NCBI RefSeq assembly: GCF_013267835.1
Contig: NZ_CP053939.1
Span: 310,001 to 374,000 of the forward strand
Reading direction: 5' to 3'
Origin: Neisseria mucosa
Lineage (GTDB): Bacteria > Pseudomonadota > Gammaproteobacteria > Burkholderiales > Neisseriaceae
Length of the DNA: 64,000 bases
Under the pieces are notes generated by a model. The model worked only from the letters and a program-made list of their open reading frames with translations, ran no database searches and had not been told where the DNA came from. This document shows positions 9,842 through 19,862 of the stretch, in pieces (the first letter of the stretch is position 1; each line of letters opens with the position of its first letter). A program made the position numbers and the translations under genes.

Positions 9842-10876
9842 ATGCAAACCCTGACCATCATCCGCCCCGACGATATGCACCTGCACCTGCGCGACGGCGA
9901 CGCGCTCAAAGCCGTAGCCCCCTATACCGCCCGACAAATGGGCCGCGCGGTTATCATGCCCAACCTCAAACTGCCCGTCGTCAGCGTTGCCGATGCCCAA
10001 GCCTACAAAGCGCGCATTATGGCCGCCCTGCCTGAAGGCAGCGCGTTTGAGCCGTTGATGACGCTTTATTTGACCGACAACGCCACGCCCGAACTCGTGC
10101 GCGAGGCCAAGGCTGCCGGTATCGTGGCTTTTAAACTCTATCCTGCAGGCGCGACCACCAATTCTGATTCCGGCGTGACCGACTTGTTCAAACTGATTCC
10201 CCTGTTGGAAGAAATGGCGAAACAGGGCATTTTGTTCTTGGTTCACGGCGAAGTCACCGATCCTGAAATCGATATTTTCGACCGCGAAGCCGCCTTTATC
10301 GAGCGCGTGATGAAGCCCATTTTGGCGCAAGTACCGAATCTTAAAGTCGTGTTCGAACACATCACCACTGCCGAAGCCGCCCGCCTGGTTTTGGAAGCAG
10401 GCGACAACGTTGCCGCCTCCGTGACGCCGCAACACTTGCTGCTCAACCGCAACGACCTCTTGGTCGGCGGCGTGCGCCCTCATCATTTCTGCCTGCCCGT
10501 ACTCAAACGCGAAACCCACCGTCAGGCTTTGGTTGCCGCCGTTACCGGCGATAAGGCGCACAAATTCTTCCTCGGTACGGACTCTGCGCCACATGCCAAA
10601 ACTGCCAAAGAAAATGCTTGCGGTTGTGCCGGTATGTTCAGCGCGATGACCGCCATCGAGCTTTATGCCGAAGTGTTTGAGAAAGCAGGTGCGTTGGACA
10701 AACTGGAAGCCTTTGCTTCTCAAAACGGCCCGCGTTTCTACGGCCTGCCTGAAAATTCTGATACCATCACCTTGGTCAAACAAACGCAAACCGTTCCTGC
10801 CAGCGTGCCTTACGGCGATGGCGAACTTGTACCGATGAGGGCCGGCGGTGAGATTGAATGGACGGTGCAATATTAA
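9842..10876 (+). CDS. pyrC: Dihydroorotase (class II)
   Basis: Cyclises carbamoyl aspartate to dihydroorotate in pyrimidine synthesis. The metal-binding HxH is in [10 protein letters not shown] near residue 14, and the lysine that is carboxylated to bridge the two zinc ions is K98 ([17 protein letters not shown]). Further ligands are in LLVHGEV and FEHITT, and the catalytic Asp is in FLGTDSAPH. 344 residues, as expected for the short E. coli-type enzyme. A perfect intrinsic terminator follows, so the gene appears monocistronic. Confidence 0.97.
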   Translation: MQTLTIIRPDDMHLHLRDGDALKAVAPYTARQMGRAVIMPNLKLPVVSVADAQAYKARIMAALPEGSAFEPLMTLYLTDNATPELVREAKAAGIVAFKLYPAGATTNSDSGVTDLFKLIPLLEEMAKQGILFLVHGEVTDPEIDIFDREAAFIERVMKPILAQVPNLKVVFEHITTAEAARLVLEAGDNVAASVTPQHLLLNRNDLLVGGVRPHHFCLPVLKRETHRQALVAAVTGDKAHKFFLGTDSAPHAKTAKENACGCAGMFSAMTAIELYAEVFEKAGALDKLEAFASQNGPRFYGLPENSDTITLVKQTQTVPASVPYGDGELVPMRAGGEIEWTVQY

Positions 10877-10903
10877 ATTTGCTGTCAATGAGACATAAAA
10901 AGA

Positions 10904-10935
10904 AACAACCTGCCTGAAAGGGCAGGTTGTTTTTT
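10904..10935 (+). terminator. Intrinsic terminator of pyrC
   Basis: AACAACCTGCC pairs with GGCAGGTTGTT across a short loop and is followed by TTTTT. It is independent of uptake sequences. Confidence 0.88.
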
Positions 10936-10942
10936 ATGGTCG

Positions 10943-10989
10943 TTCAGACGGCCTGTTATGGGGAGGAAAGACAGACGAGGCCGTCTGAA
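10943..10989 (-). terminator. DUS inverted pair after the serine hydrolase gene
   Basis: TTCAGACGGCC and GGCCGTCTGAA are separated by 25 bases. It is placed to end the gene at 11010 on the minus strand, but the loop is large and the T run weak. Confidence 0.45.
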
Positions 10990-11009
10990 AACCGGATTAG
11001 AGTGTGCGT

Positions 11010-11573
11010 TTATTCGGTCAACATGGGTTTCAGCGCTTCCCAAGCCTGCGGCAGTTGGGTAAAGCCGTCCGAAGCCATCAAATGGCCGCCTTCGGGAATA
11101 TGGGTAACAGGGCTTTTGAGCTTGGCCGCCATATCCAAAGTCAGTTCGGGCGGAACATGGGTGTCGTTGTCGGAAACCAGGCAGTGTTTGGGCATGTCGA
11201 TTTTGCGCAGGATGTCGAAATCGGGGGACGCTGCTTTAATGTAGGCATCGAGCGCAGGTAAGGGCGGCAGCGTATTGGCAAAACCGGCGGCAAGCAGCAG
11301 GCCGCCGATTTTTTGCGGCTGTTGGCGGCTGAGGAAGTGAAGGAGGGTAATGCAGCCGAGGCTGTGGCCGACTAGGAAGGTATGGGCATCGGGCTTGCCG
11401 ATGTGCTGGTCAAGGGTAAACTGCCACGCGGTCGTGCTTGGTTTGTCGGGATTGGGCATGGCGAGGGAGATTGCTTGTGCGCCGGTGCTTTTGATTTGGG
11501 CGCAAAGCCAGTCAAACCAGTTGCCGTGCGGATTGCCTTCAAAGCCATGTACGATATAAACGCGTCGGTTCAT
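11010..11573 (-). CDS. RBBP9/YdeN-type alpha/beta serine hydrolase
   Basis: 187 residues, preceded by an excellent ribosome-binding site (GGAGGAG). The alpha/beta hydrolase triad is visible: oxyanion region YIVHGFEG, nucleophile S71 in VGHSLGC, an Asp in VSDNDTHVP (residue 135 or 137) and H164 in PEGGHLMAS. This is the small RBBP9/YdeN family of cytoplasmic hydrolases, for which natural substrates are generally unknown. It follows cysD on the same strand at a distance of 232 bases, with a hairpin between, so cotranscription is doubtful. Confidence 0.85.
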   Translation of the reverse strand: MNRRVYIVHGFEGNPHGNWFDWLCAQIKSTGAQAISLAMPNPDKPSTTAWQFTLDQHIGKPDAHTFLVGHSLGCITLLHFLSRQQPQKIGGLLLAAGFANTLPPLPALDAYIKAASPDFDILRKIDMPKHCLVSDNDTHVPPELTLDMAAKLKSPVTHIPEGGHLMASDGFTQLPQAWEALKPMLTE

Positions 11574-11729
11574 GTTTCTCCTCCTTCAGACGGCCTGAGA
11601 TTTTTGTCTAAATCTCTGCCTGCAAGTGTTTATTATACCATGTTTGTTTATGTTTTATTGTTTGTCGCTTTGTCAGGATTTTTGATTAAGCTTTTGTTGT
11701 TAAATGATATTTGCAAGAATAATAAAGCA

Positions 11730-11767
11730 AACAACACGGTAGGGGCGGAAGGCTTTGCCGTGTTGTT
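11730..11767 (-). other. Stem-loop between cysD and the hydrolase gene
   Basis: AACAACACGG and CCGTGTTGTT form a perfect 10-bp stem with an 18-base GC-rich loop. On the minus strand it lies 39 bases past the cysD stop and is followed by a T-rich stretch, so it may be the cysD terminator. Confidence 0.45.
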
Positions 11768-11805
11768 CGGGTTTGAAATATATAGGGGCCGTCTGAAAAA
11801 ACGGT

Positions 11806-12720
11806 TTAGAAATAGCCTTGTTTTTTGCGCTCTTCCATTGCCGCTTCCGATACGCGGTCGTCCATGCGTGTGGCACTGCGTTCGGAAATGGTCGCGGCGG
11901 CGGTTTCCGCAATGATGTCTTCGGGTGTGGCGGCGGTGCTGGCAACCGGGCAGGTACAGGAAATATCGCCGACGGTACGGAAGCGGACATCGCGGATTTG
12001 GGCAACTTCGCCTTCGCGTTTTGGGGTCAACGGGGTAACGGGAACGAGCAGGCCGTTGCGTTCGACAACTTCGCGCTTATGGGTGTAATAAATCGGCGGC
12101 AGGGCGAGTTTTTCGCGTGCGATGTATTGCCAGATGTCCAATTCCGTCCAGTTGGAAATCGGGAATACGCGCATGTTTTCGCCTTGGAACAGGCGTGTGT
12201 TGTAGAGCGACCATAATTCAGGACGTTGGTTTTTGGGATCCCATTGGCCGAACTCGTCGCGGAAAGAGAAGATGCGTTCTTTGGCGCGCGCTTTTTCTTC
12301 ATCGCGGCGTGCGCCGCCCATCAGCGCATCAAAGCCTTGTTCTTCGATGGTTTCAACCAGTGTAACGGCTTGGGCGGCGTTGCGCGAATCGGTTTCGCGG
12401 CGCAAGACGACGCTGCCTTTGCGGATGGATTCTTCTACGCTGCCGACCACAAGTTGTACGCCGGTGCGGGCGACCGTGTCGTCGCGGAACTGGATGACTT
12501 CAGGGTAATTGTGGCCGGTATCGACGTGCAGGAGTTTGAACGGCAGTTTCAGCGGGCGGCCTTCGATTTGGAAGGCTTTGACGGCAAGCGCCAGCAGGAC
12601 GACGGAGTCTTTGCCGCCGGAAAACAGCAGGGCCGGGTTTTGGGCGTTGGCAATCACTTCGCGGATGATGTAGATGGACTCGGCTTCGAGCCAGTCGAGG
12701 TGGTGGTTTTGGATGGACAT
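11806..12720 (-). CDS. cysD: Sulfate adenylyltransferase subunit 2
   Basis: The catalytic small subunit of ATP sulfurylase, which makes adenosine phosphosulfate in assimilatory sulfate reduction. The start at 12720 gives 304 residues (E. coli CysD 302), begins MSIQNHHLDWLEAESIYI as in other CysD proteins and has GAGAG upstream. The PP-loop LLFSGGKDS is near residue 30, and the C-terminal RMDDRVSEAAMEERKKQGYF block is diagnostic. The GTPase partner CysN, normally encoded next to cysD, is not beside it or elsewhere in the window. A widely spaced DUS pair (12763-12846) lies upstream. Confidence 0.94.
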   Translation of the reverse strand: MSIQNHHLDWLEAESIYIIREVIANAQNPALLFSGGKDSVVLLALAVKAFQIEGRPLKLPFKLLHVDTGHNYPEVIQFRDDTVARTGVQLVVGSVEESIRKGSVVLRRETDSRNAAQAVTLVETIEEQGFDALMGGARRDEEKARAKERIFSFRDEFGQWDPKNQRPELWSLYNTRLFQGENMRVFPISNWTELDIWQYIAREKLALPPIYYTHKREVVERNGLLVPVTPLTPKREGEVAQIRDVRFRTVGDISCTCPVASTAATPEDIIAETAAATISERSATRMDDRVSEAAMEERKKQGYF

Positions 12721-12935
12721 TTTTTCTCTCTTTGCAATCTTGGCGATAGCCGATACTTTAGTGAGGCCGTCTGAAAAAGGGAAAGAATGGTTTGTTTGTT
12801 GCAAAGATGTTTTTGTTATATTGCCCGAGTGTGTTTTCAGACGGCCTTTGCGCTTTAACTTATTTTTAACCCGATTTCTCTGACGAAGCGTCTGTCTTCG
12901 CGTACACTTTGGTTTTTTAGAAATGAGAATGGTTT

Positions 12936-13562
12936 ATGTATCACGGCGAGAGATTTAATGCGTACAGCCATTTGGCCGGTTTCTTATTGGCAGTGGCGGC
13001 GTTGGTGCTGATGCTGGTGAAAGCGGTGGAATCGGCGGACGGCTATCGGATTGCCGGTGCACTGACTTACGGAATCTGCCTGCTGCTCCTGTATTTGGGT
13101 TCAACCTTATACCACAGTATTCCGCAGCCGAAGGCCAAGGCGATTTTGCAAAAGGTCGATCATTGCATGATTTATCTTTTGATTGCAGGCAGCTATACGC
13201 CGTTTACGCTGATTACCCTTCACGGCGGCTGGGGTTGGTCGCTTTTCGGCGTGTCGTGGGGGCTGGCTTTGCTGGGCATTGTTCAGGAGCTGACGATCGG
13301 GCGCAAAAGCGAGAAGCGGCTGCTGTCGATGGTGATTTATGTGTTGATGGGCTGGCTGATTGTGGTGGCGGTATGGCCGCTGATACAGTCGCTTTCGGCG
13401 GGTGGATTATTTTGGCTGGTGTTGGGCGGCGTATTGTACAGCGTGGGGATTTATTGGTTTATCAACGATACGAAAATTCGCCACGGCCACGGTATTTGGC
13501 ACTTGTTTGTCTTGGCAGGCAGTTTGACGCAATTTATCAGCATTTATTTTTATGTGTTGTAG
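12936..13562 (+). CDS. Hemolysin III / PAQR-type membrane protein
   Basis: 208 residues with seven hydrophobic segments. The PAQR family signature is present: RFNAYSHLAGF in the first segment, TLYHS at the end of the third, VDHCMIYLLIAGSYTPF in the fourth, and H...GHGIWHLFVLAGS in the last. The conserved His, Asp and Ser residues are proposed zinc ligands. Bacterial members (TrhA/YqfA) influence membrane lipid composition; the hemolysin name comes from a Bacillus homologue and should not be taken as toxin evidence. The start follows only a weak GAGAATGG ribosome-binding site. Confidence 0.88.
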   Translation: MYHGERFNAYSHLAGFLLAVAALVLMLVKAVESADGYRIAGALTYGICLLLLYLGSTLYHSIPQPKAKAILQKVDHCMIYLLIAGSYTPFTLITLHGGWGWSLFGVSWGLALLGIVQELTIGRKSEKRLLSMVIYVLMGWLIVVAVWPLIQSLSAGGLFWLVLGGVLYSVGIYWFINDTKIRHGHGIWHLFVLAGSLTQFISIYFYVL

Positions 13563-13580
13563 TTTCAGACGGCCTGAAAT

Positions 13581-13612
13581 AAAAAACCTCTCAGTTTGAC
13601 TGAGAGGTTTTT
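13581..13612. terminator. Bidirectional intrinsic terminator
   Basis: AAAAACCTCTCAGT and ACTGAGAGGTTTTT pair perfectly over 14 bases with a 3-base loop. It lies between the convergent hemolysin III and symporter genes and has T runs both ways. Confidence 0.92.
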
Positions 13613-13620
13613 GTTTGTCG

Positions 13621-15051
13621 TTAATCAGGGTTTTTGTCGTGGAATTCGTGGAATTCATAGTTGTAGGTCAGCTCTTTGCCGGCTTTGGTTTGCGCCAGAT
13701 AGTCGTCGTAAACCGCACGGATTTCCTTACGCAGCAGGAAGAGGGCGATTAAGTTCGGCAAGACCATAAAGCCGTTGAACATATCGGACATGCTCCAAAC
13801 CAAATCCACTTTGCCCAATGTGCCCAATACGATGGCCACCAAAACCAGTGCGCGGTAGATGCCCAAATGTTTGCCGCGGAACAGGAAGCGGATATTGGAT
13901 TCGCCGAAGTAATACCAGCCGATGATGGTGGTAAAGGCGAAGAAGGTCAGACAGACGGCGAGCAGTTGCGAACCGAAACCCGGGAAGGCTTTGTTAAAAG
14001 CCAGTTGGGTAACCGCCGCGCCGGTCTCGCCGGAGAGGTTGGCGTCGGTCAGCAGGATAATTAGCGCGGTTGCCGTGCAGACCATCAGCGTATCGATAAA
14101 GATACCGATAAACGCGGCCATACCTTGTTGCACAGGGTGTTTGACGTTGGCGGTTGCATGAGCGTGCGGGGTCGAACCCATACCGGCTTCGTTAGAAAAC
14201 AGGCCGCGTGCCACGCCGAAACGGACGGCCTCGCGCATACCGATACCGGCCGCACCGCCCAATACCGCTTCAGGATTGAAGGCGGCAACAAAAATATGGC
14301 TGAACATCGGAATAATGTGGTCGGAGAATTTGAACAAAATAATCACGGCACATAAGATGTAAATCACCGCCATAAACGGCACGACAAATTGCGCGATACC
14401 GGCAATGCGGTTGATGCCGCCGATGATAATCAGGCCGGCGAGTACGGCCACAGCAATACCGACTGCCATCGGCGGAATATTAAAAGCCAAATTCATGGCC
14501 GAGGCGATGGAGTTGGATTGGGTTGCGTTGCCGATGAAACCCAGCGCGATAATCAAGGCGATGGAGAAAAAACCGGACAGAAAACGTGCCGCGCCCCGGC
14601 CGATTTTCGGGGTCAGGCCGTGCGTGATGTAAAACGCAGGGCCGCCGATGTATTTGCCGTGGCTGACCACGCGGTATTTTTGCGCCAAAACGGCTTCTGC
14701 AAAAATGGTAGACATGCCCAAAATGGCAGACAACCACATCCAAAAAATGGCACCCGGGCCGCCGGCGGTAATCGCAGTGGCGACACCGGCAACGTTACCG
14801 GTACCGATTTGCGCGGAAATCGCCACGGCAAGCGCTTGGAATTGAGACAGGGATTTGCCTTCGTGGTCTTTGTCTTTTTTACTGAACAAGCCGCCGAAAA
14901 CGGATTTGAAACCCGTTCCTAATTTGGTAATTTGCGGTGCGCCCAAGTACAGGGTAAAAAACAGGCCGATGCCGATTAAGGCATAAATCAGCAGGTAGTC
15001 CCAAAGAACCAGATTGACTGCACCCACCAGAGCAGACAATATTTCTTCCAT
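13621..15051 (-). CDS. Alanine/glycine:cation symporter (AGCS family)
   Basis: 476 residues from the ATG at 15051, which has AAAGG in front; the open frame continues upstream through a hairpin and is not counted. About ten membrane helices are evident. AGCS family signatures include TKLGTGFKSVFGG, the GTGNVAGVATAITAGGPGAIFWMW segment near residues 85-110, and the NEAGMGSTPHAHA motif near 290. Members import alanine or glycine with sodium across the inner membrane. The leader contains a terminator-like hairpin immediately before the ribosome-binding site, hinting at attenuation. Confidence 0.93.
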   Translation of the reverse strand: MEEILSALVGAVNLVLWDYLLIYALIGIGLFFTLYLGAPQITKLGTGFKSVFGGLFSKKDKDHEGKSLSQFQALAVAISAQIGTGNVAGVATAITAGGPGAIFWMWLSAILGMSTIFAEAVLAQKYRVVSHGKYIGGPAFYITHGLTPKIGRGAARFLSGFFSIALIIALGFIGNATQSNSIASAMNLAFNIPPMAVGIAVAVLAGLIIIGGINRIAGIAQFVVPFMAVIYILCAVIILFKFSDHIIPMFSHIFVAAFNPEAVLGGAAGIGMREAVRFGVARGLFSNEAGMGSTPHAHATANVKHPVQQGMAAFIGIFIDTLMVCTATALIILLTDANLSGETGAAVTQLAFNKAFPGFGSQLLAVCLTFFAFTTIIGWYYFGESNIRFLFRGKHLGIYRALVLVAIVLGTLGKVDLVWSMSDMFNGFMVLPNLIALFLLRKEIRAVYDDYLAQTKAGKELTYNYEFHEFHDKNPD

Positions 15052-15411
15052 AATAAAACCTTTAATAAAAACAATAAAAAGAAAATGATACGGGCAACTA
15101 CTCCCGTTCATTTTCGCGGTTGGCAACAAGGGCGAGCAGGCCGTTTTGCCGTTTAATACCGGTTAAGTTGTCAACAATCCTGACCGATTTTGTCATCATA
15201 CCGTAAACCTTCGTGAATTAAAACGAAAAACTGACAAAGGTTTGCCGCAAATATGCATCTTTAAAAAAGATTCTTTGTTTTTCAGACGGCCTGTTTTTGC
15301 AAATATTCGGGCCGTCTGAATATTTTGGCTAAAGACAACTTATGATAAAATGCACGCCTTACAAATAAAGCACATCCCGCCTCAGCGCGTGAAAAAACGA
15401 AAGGAATCAAT
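15052..15411. other. Divergent intergenic region between symporter and yebC
   Basis: 360 bases. It holds the symporter leader with a hairpin (15081-15115), and a DUS inverted pair (15282-15319) in the middle that serves no upstream gene. A TATGAT hexamer at 15341-15346 may be the -10 element of yebC, without a clear -35. No reading frame is convincing. Confidence 0.55.
15061..15115 (-). promoter_or_regulatory. Terminator-like hairpin in the symporter leader, candidate attenuator
   Basis: On the minus strand GAAAATGA-CGGG pairs with CCCG-TCATTTTC (12 bp with a small bulge, 8-base loop). It is followed at once by TTTTTATTGTTTTTATT and then the AAAGG ribosome-binding site and ATG of the symporter. 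A hairpin plus T run inside a 5' leader is the layout of a transcription attenuator. No known riboswitch aptamer was recognised upstream. Confidence 0.5.
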
Positions 15412-16140
15412 ATGGCAGGTCATAGTAAGTGGGCAAATATCCAACACAAAAAAGCCCGACAAGATGCCAAACGCGGCAAAATCTTCACCCGTCTGATTAA
15501 AGAAATTACCGTTGCTGCCCGCATGGGCGGCGGCGATCCCGGCGCGAACCCGCGCCTGCGCCTGGCTTTGGAAAAAGCCGCCGAAAACAATATGCCTAAA
15601 GACAACGTGCAACGTGCCATCGATAAAGGTACGGGCAATCTGGAAGGTGTGGAATACATTGAGTTGCGTTACGAAGGCTACGGCATCGGCGGCGCGGCTT
15701 TGATGGTGGACTGTCTGACCGACAACAAAACCCGTACCGTTGCCGACGTGCGTCATGCGTTCACTAAAAACGGCGGTAACTTGGGTACTGACGGTTGCGT
15801 AGCGTTCAACTTCGTGCATCAAGGCTATTTGGTGTTTGAACCGGGCGTTGACGAAGATGCGCTGATGGAAGCGGCTTTGGAAGCCGGTGCGGAAGACGTC
15901 ATCACCAACGACGACGGTTCCATCGAAGTGATTACCGCGCCAAACGACTGGGCAGGCGTGAAAGCGGCATTGGAAGCCGCAGGTTACAAATCCGTTGACG
16001 GCGACGTTACCATGCGCGCCCAAAACGAAACCGAGTTGAGCGGCGAAGATGCGGTTAAGATGCAAAAACTGATTGACGCATTGGAAGATTTGGACGACGT
16101 ACAAGACGTTTACACTTCTGCCGTGTTGAATCTGGACTAA
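15412..16140 (+). CDS. yebC: YebC/PmpR family protein (TACO1 family)
   Basis: 242 residues beginning [22 protein letters not shown], the hallmark of the family, with [18 protein letters not shown] in the first domain and the acidic second and third domains. Start chosen by AAAGGAA upstream. The family has been described as transcriptional regulators (PmpR) and, more recently, as factors that relieve ribosome stalling, like mitochondrial TACO1. In many bacteria it precedes ruvC; here it is followed by a terminator and a convergent dsbB, so that link is absent. Confidence 0.95.
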   Translation: MAGHSKWANIQHKKARQDAKRGKIFTRLIKEITVAARMGGGDPGANPRLRLALEKAAENNMPKDNVQRAIDKGTGNLEGVEYIELRYEGYGIGGAALMVDCLTDNKTRTVADVRHAFTKNGGNLGTDGCVAFNFVHQGYLVFEPGVDEDALMEAALEAGAEDVITNDDGSIEVITAPNDWAGVKAALEAAGYKSVDGDVTMRAQNETELSGEDAVKMQKLIDALEDLDDVQDVYTSAVLNLD

Positions 16141-16154
16141 ACAGTTTAAAGAAC

Positions 16155-16187
16155 AAAAGGCCGTCTGAAATTTCAGACGGCCTTTTT
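16155..16187. terminator. Bidirectional DUS terminator between yebC and dsbB
   Basis: AAAAGGCCGTCTGAAA and TTTCAGACGGCCTTTT abut directly, giving a perfect 32-base palindrome with T runs on both strands. Confidence 0.85.
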
Positions 16188-16200
16188 ATATCGAAACCAA

Positions 16201-16692
16201 TCAGATTTTTCTGGTTTTCAACCAAGCCCAAAGCAGCAGCAATACCACGAAGCTGAAATACAAAATACTCCACACCGGCAGGGCGACGCCGAATAGATAG
16301 TCCGGCTCGGCACAGTTGCCAAAGCCGCGGACGATGGGTTCAAACCAATCGAACAAAGGCCAGTCGCGCAGGCGGAAGGTCCAAGGTGCGCCGCAAGAAG
16401 GAGCGGTGCCGGGCGGCAGGCTTTGCAACCAAATTTGATAGGCGGCGACACCGGCGCCGTAAACGGCCGGAGCGGCAATCAACAATGCCGAGAGCGAACG
16501 GGCAAATTTGGAAGACTGCGAACTGAACGCCGTAACAATGGCCAACAGCCCGACACCCAATACGCACAAGCGTTGCAGGATGCACAATACGCACGGGTTC
16601 ATGCCCAAAACGTATTGGGAAATAAAGGAGCCGCAGGCGGCAAATATGGAGAGGACGACTAAAAATAAAACAGTCTTGCGGAAAAAGTTCAT
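16201..16692 (-). CDS. dsbB: Disulfide bond formation protein B
   Basis: Inner membrane quinone reductase that reoxidises DsbA. Four membrane helices are evident. Both periplasmic cysteine pairs are present: C34 and C37 (NPCVLCILQR) and C100 and C127 (APSCGAPW, FGNCAEPDY), close to C41/C44/C104/C130 of E. coli DsbB. The quinone-site Arg follows the first pair. 163 residues. The ATG at 16692 is preceded in frame by GTG at 16695; either could be used after the AAAGG ribosome-binding site. Confidence 0.95.
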   Translation of the reverse strand: MNFFRKTVLFLVVLSIFAACGSFISQYVLGMNPCVLCILQRLCVLGVGLLAIVTAFSSQSSKFARSLSALLIAAPAVYGAGVAAYQIWLQSLPPGTAPSCGAPWTFRLRDWPLFDWFEPIVRGFGNCAEPDYLFGVALPVWSILYFSFVVLLLLWAWLKTRKI

Positions 16693-16848
16693 CACATAAA
16701 ACCTTTCAGACGGCCTGGACGCAAAACAGCCGATAAATAATGTTTACTTTAACACAAAACGCATATGCTTTTTTGGGTTTGACGGTTTTTTGCGTATGTT
16801 TGTTGATGTTGCGTAACCATATACATAGAAACAAAATGTGTCGTACAG

Positions 16849-16880
16849 AAAAGGCCGTCTGAAATGTTCAGACGGCCTTT
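16849..16880 (-). terminator. DUS terminator after the cytochrome c gene
   Basis: AAAGGCCGTCTGAA and TTCAGACGGCCTTT surround a 3-base spacer; on the minus strand a T run follows. Confidence 0.75.
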
Positions 16881-16894
16881 AAGGGAGAGACGTT

Positions 16895-17293
16895 TTATTT
16901 TTTCCCGTGAGATTTTTTGACATCTGCTTCAGTAATCGTACCGCCGCCATTATTAAAGGCGTTCATGATGTAAGTGGCAACGGCGGCAACATCGGCATCA
17001 TTGATGGCGGTAGAAGGCATGAAGCCGTTGTAGGGTTTGCCGTTCACTTTAATCGGGCCGTTGATGCCCTTGGTCATGCTTTGCAACAGGACTTGAGGTT
17101 TTTTGTTGATATAGTCGGACTGGAACAGTGGCGGGAACATGGCGCCACGGCCTTCGCCCTTTTTGCCGTGGCAGGCGGCGCAGTTGGTTTCGTAAATCTT
17201 TTGTCCTTTGCTCATCAGCGTGGCATCAGCGGCAAAAGCGGTTGGGAGGCTGAGTGCGGTCAGGAGGAGCAGGATGGGGCGGAGTGCAGTCAT
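16895..17293 (-). CDS. Periplasmic class I cytochrome c
   Basis: 132 residues with a signal peptide (residues 1-21, AFA cleavage). Haem attaches covalently at C38-A-A-C41-H42, and M92 in YNGFMPS is the likely sixth ligand, giving a low-spin class I cytochrome. AAGGAA stands before the start. Such small monohaem cytochromes shuttle electrons between the bc1 complex and terminal oxidases or reductases. The exact partner in this organism is not shown by context, since flanking genes (dsbB, hemH) are unrelated except that hemH makes the haem. Confidence 0.92.
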   Translation of the reverse strand: MTALRPILLLLTALSLPTAFAADATLMSKGQKIYETNCAACHGKKGEGRGAMFPPLFQSDYINKKPQVLLQSMTKGINGPIKVNGKPYNGFMPSTAINDADVAAVATYIMNAFNNGGGTITEADVKKSHGKK

Positions 17294-17368
17294 GATGTGT
17301 TCCTTTTTGAGTCGTGTTTTTGATGGCTACACGCTTGGTTTGCGTTTGAATAACTTGATGATAACGCT

Positions 17369-17405
17369 AAAGGCCGTCTGAAAGTGGATTTTTCAGACGG
17401 CCTTT
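17369..17405 (-). terminator. DUS terminator after hemH
   Basis: AAAGGCCGTCTGAAA pairs with TTTCAGACGGCCTTT over 15 bp with a 7-base loop, directly past the hemH stop on the minus strand. Confidence 0.75.
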
Positions 17406-17413
17406 GGTTTAGG

Positions 17414-18424
17414 TCAAATCCAGCCTTGCAGATTGGCCCGGCTTAATTGGGCAAGTGCGGCAATCCAGTCGGCGGAATCGTTGAGGCAGGGGATGTAACG
17501 GTATTCTTTGCCGCCGGCGGCGTGGAATTGTTCGCGTCCCATAATGGCGATTTCTTCCATGGTTTCGAGGCAGTCGGCCATGAAACCGGGGCAGAAGACG
17601 TCGAGTTTGGTCGTGCCTTGTTTCGGAAGTTCATCAAACAGGGCTTGCGTGCTGGGCTTGACCCATTGGGATTTGCCAAACTGGCTTTGGAAAGAAACGA
17701 TGTATTCTTGTTCGGACAAGCCCAATGCCTGCGCGAGCAGTTTGGCGGTATGGTGGCACTCGTCAGGATAGGGGTCGCCGTCGTCATGATGCTTTTGCGG
17801 AATGCCGTGGAAGCTCAACATCAGTTTTTCGCCGCGTCCGTTTTGGGCCCAATAGGCTTCGATGTGCTGCTTCATGGCTTGAATATAAGCGGCATCGTCG
17901 TAGTAACGGGAAATAGTGCGGACGCTCATTTGGTTGCGTTGCAGCAATAATTCTTGGAATACTTTGTCCAAAGCCGCGCCGGTGGAAGAGCCGGCATATT
18001 GCGGATAAAGCGGGATGACCAGCAATTTGCCCACGCCTTGGGCTTTGAGTTCCGCCAAAACGTCGGCAACGCTCGGGTTGCCGTAAGTCATGGCATGACG
18101 GACGATGACATCAGGCAAATGTTTGGCCAGGGCTTCTGCCTGGCGGTGTGTGTAAACCTCAAGCGGCGAACCTTCTTTAAACCAAACTTTTTCATAGGCA
18201 TGCGCGCTTTTTTTCGGGCGAAAGGTCAATACCAAGCCGCGCAATATCGGTTGCCATAAGAGCTTGGGCAATTCGACAACGCGTTGATCGGACAGAAATT
18301 CTTTCAAGTAGGGCTTGACTGCGGCAGCAGTGGGCGCGTCAGGCGTGCCGAGGTTGAGCAGCAGGACGGCGGTACGGTTTTGTGCGGTGTAGGCTAGGGC
18401 CGGTTCGGTATGGAAACGGGACAT
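17414..18424 (-). CDS. hemH: Ferrochelatase
   Basis: Inserts ferrous iron into protoporphyrin IX, the last step of haem synthesis. 336 residues. Family marks include VLLLNLGTPDAPT at the N-terminus, a catalytic His in LSFHGIPQKH, YPDECHHTAK, and the SQFGKSQWVKPST segment with a Glu-rich C-terminal helix (CLETMEEIAIMGR). No [2Fe-2S] cluster cysteines are present, as in most Gram-negative enzymes. The start has a weak ribosome-binding site. It runs in the same direction as tgt but a DUS hairpin separates them. Confidence 0.96.
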   Translation of the reverse strand: MSRFHTEPALAYTAQNRTAVLLLNLGTPDAPTAAAVKPYLKEFLSDQRVVELPKLLWQPILRGLVLTFRPKKSAHAYEKVWFKEGSPLEVYTHRQAEALAKHLPDVIVRHAMTYGNPSVADVLAELKAQGVGKLLVIPLYPQYAGSSTGAALDKVFQELLLQRNQMSVRTISRYYDDAAYIQAMKQHIEAYWAQNGRGEKLMLSFHGIPQKHHDDGDPYPDECHHTAKLLAQALGLSEQEYIVSFQSQFGKSQWVKPSTQALFDELPKQGTTKLDVFCPGFMADCLETMEEIAIMGREQFHAAGGKEYRYIPCLNDSADWIAALAQLSRANLQGWI

Positions 18425-18452
18425 GGTTGTGCTTTATTAATGAAGAATATTG

Positions 18453-18503
18453 AGGCCGTCTGAAAAGTAGTTTGAATCAAAACCTGGTTTCAGACGGCCT
18501 TTA
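18453..18503 (-). terminator. DUS inverted pair between tgt and hemH
   Basis: GGCCGTCTGAAA and TTTCAGACGGCC flank a 22-base loop, in line to end the tgt transcript. No good T run is present. Confidence 0.5.
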
Positions 18504-18509
18504 AAAGGA

Positions 18510-19673
<1,164 letters not shown>

Positions 19674-19818
19674 TTATAAAGGATTTTTCGTTGGTTGACG
19701 GCTGGATTTTATCTTTGTCAAAACAATGCTTCAGACGGCCTGAATGATAGAAGAAATAAAAAATGAGGTATAAATCAAACAAAAATATCCAGGCCGTCTG
19801 AAAAGTATTTACAGATGC

Positions 19819-19847
19819 TTGCAAAAGGGAACACGCTTCGTTACAAT
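19819..19847 (+). promoter_or_regulatory. Sigma-70 promoter for tRNA-Val and possibly thrS
   Basis: TTGCAA, a 17-base spacer and TACAAT, with the tRNA beginning 15 bases after the -10 element. Spacing and position fit a stable-RNA promoter. Confidence 0.65.
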
Positions 19848-19862
19848 AAGCGACTTAGATGA

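Noticed and set aside
9815..10888. 357-codon open frame opposite pyrC
   Set aside because: Covers the same codons as pyrC in reverse; no domain or start signal.
12936..13562. Hemolysin III as a virulence toxin
   Set aside because: It is a seven-helix PAQR-type protein widespread in harmless bacteria; the name alone does not support toxin activity.
15116..15300. Glycine riboswitch before the alanine/glycine symporter
   Set aside because: None of the conserved aptamer cores could be found on the minus strand; only the terminator-like hairpin is supported.
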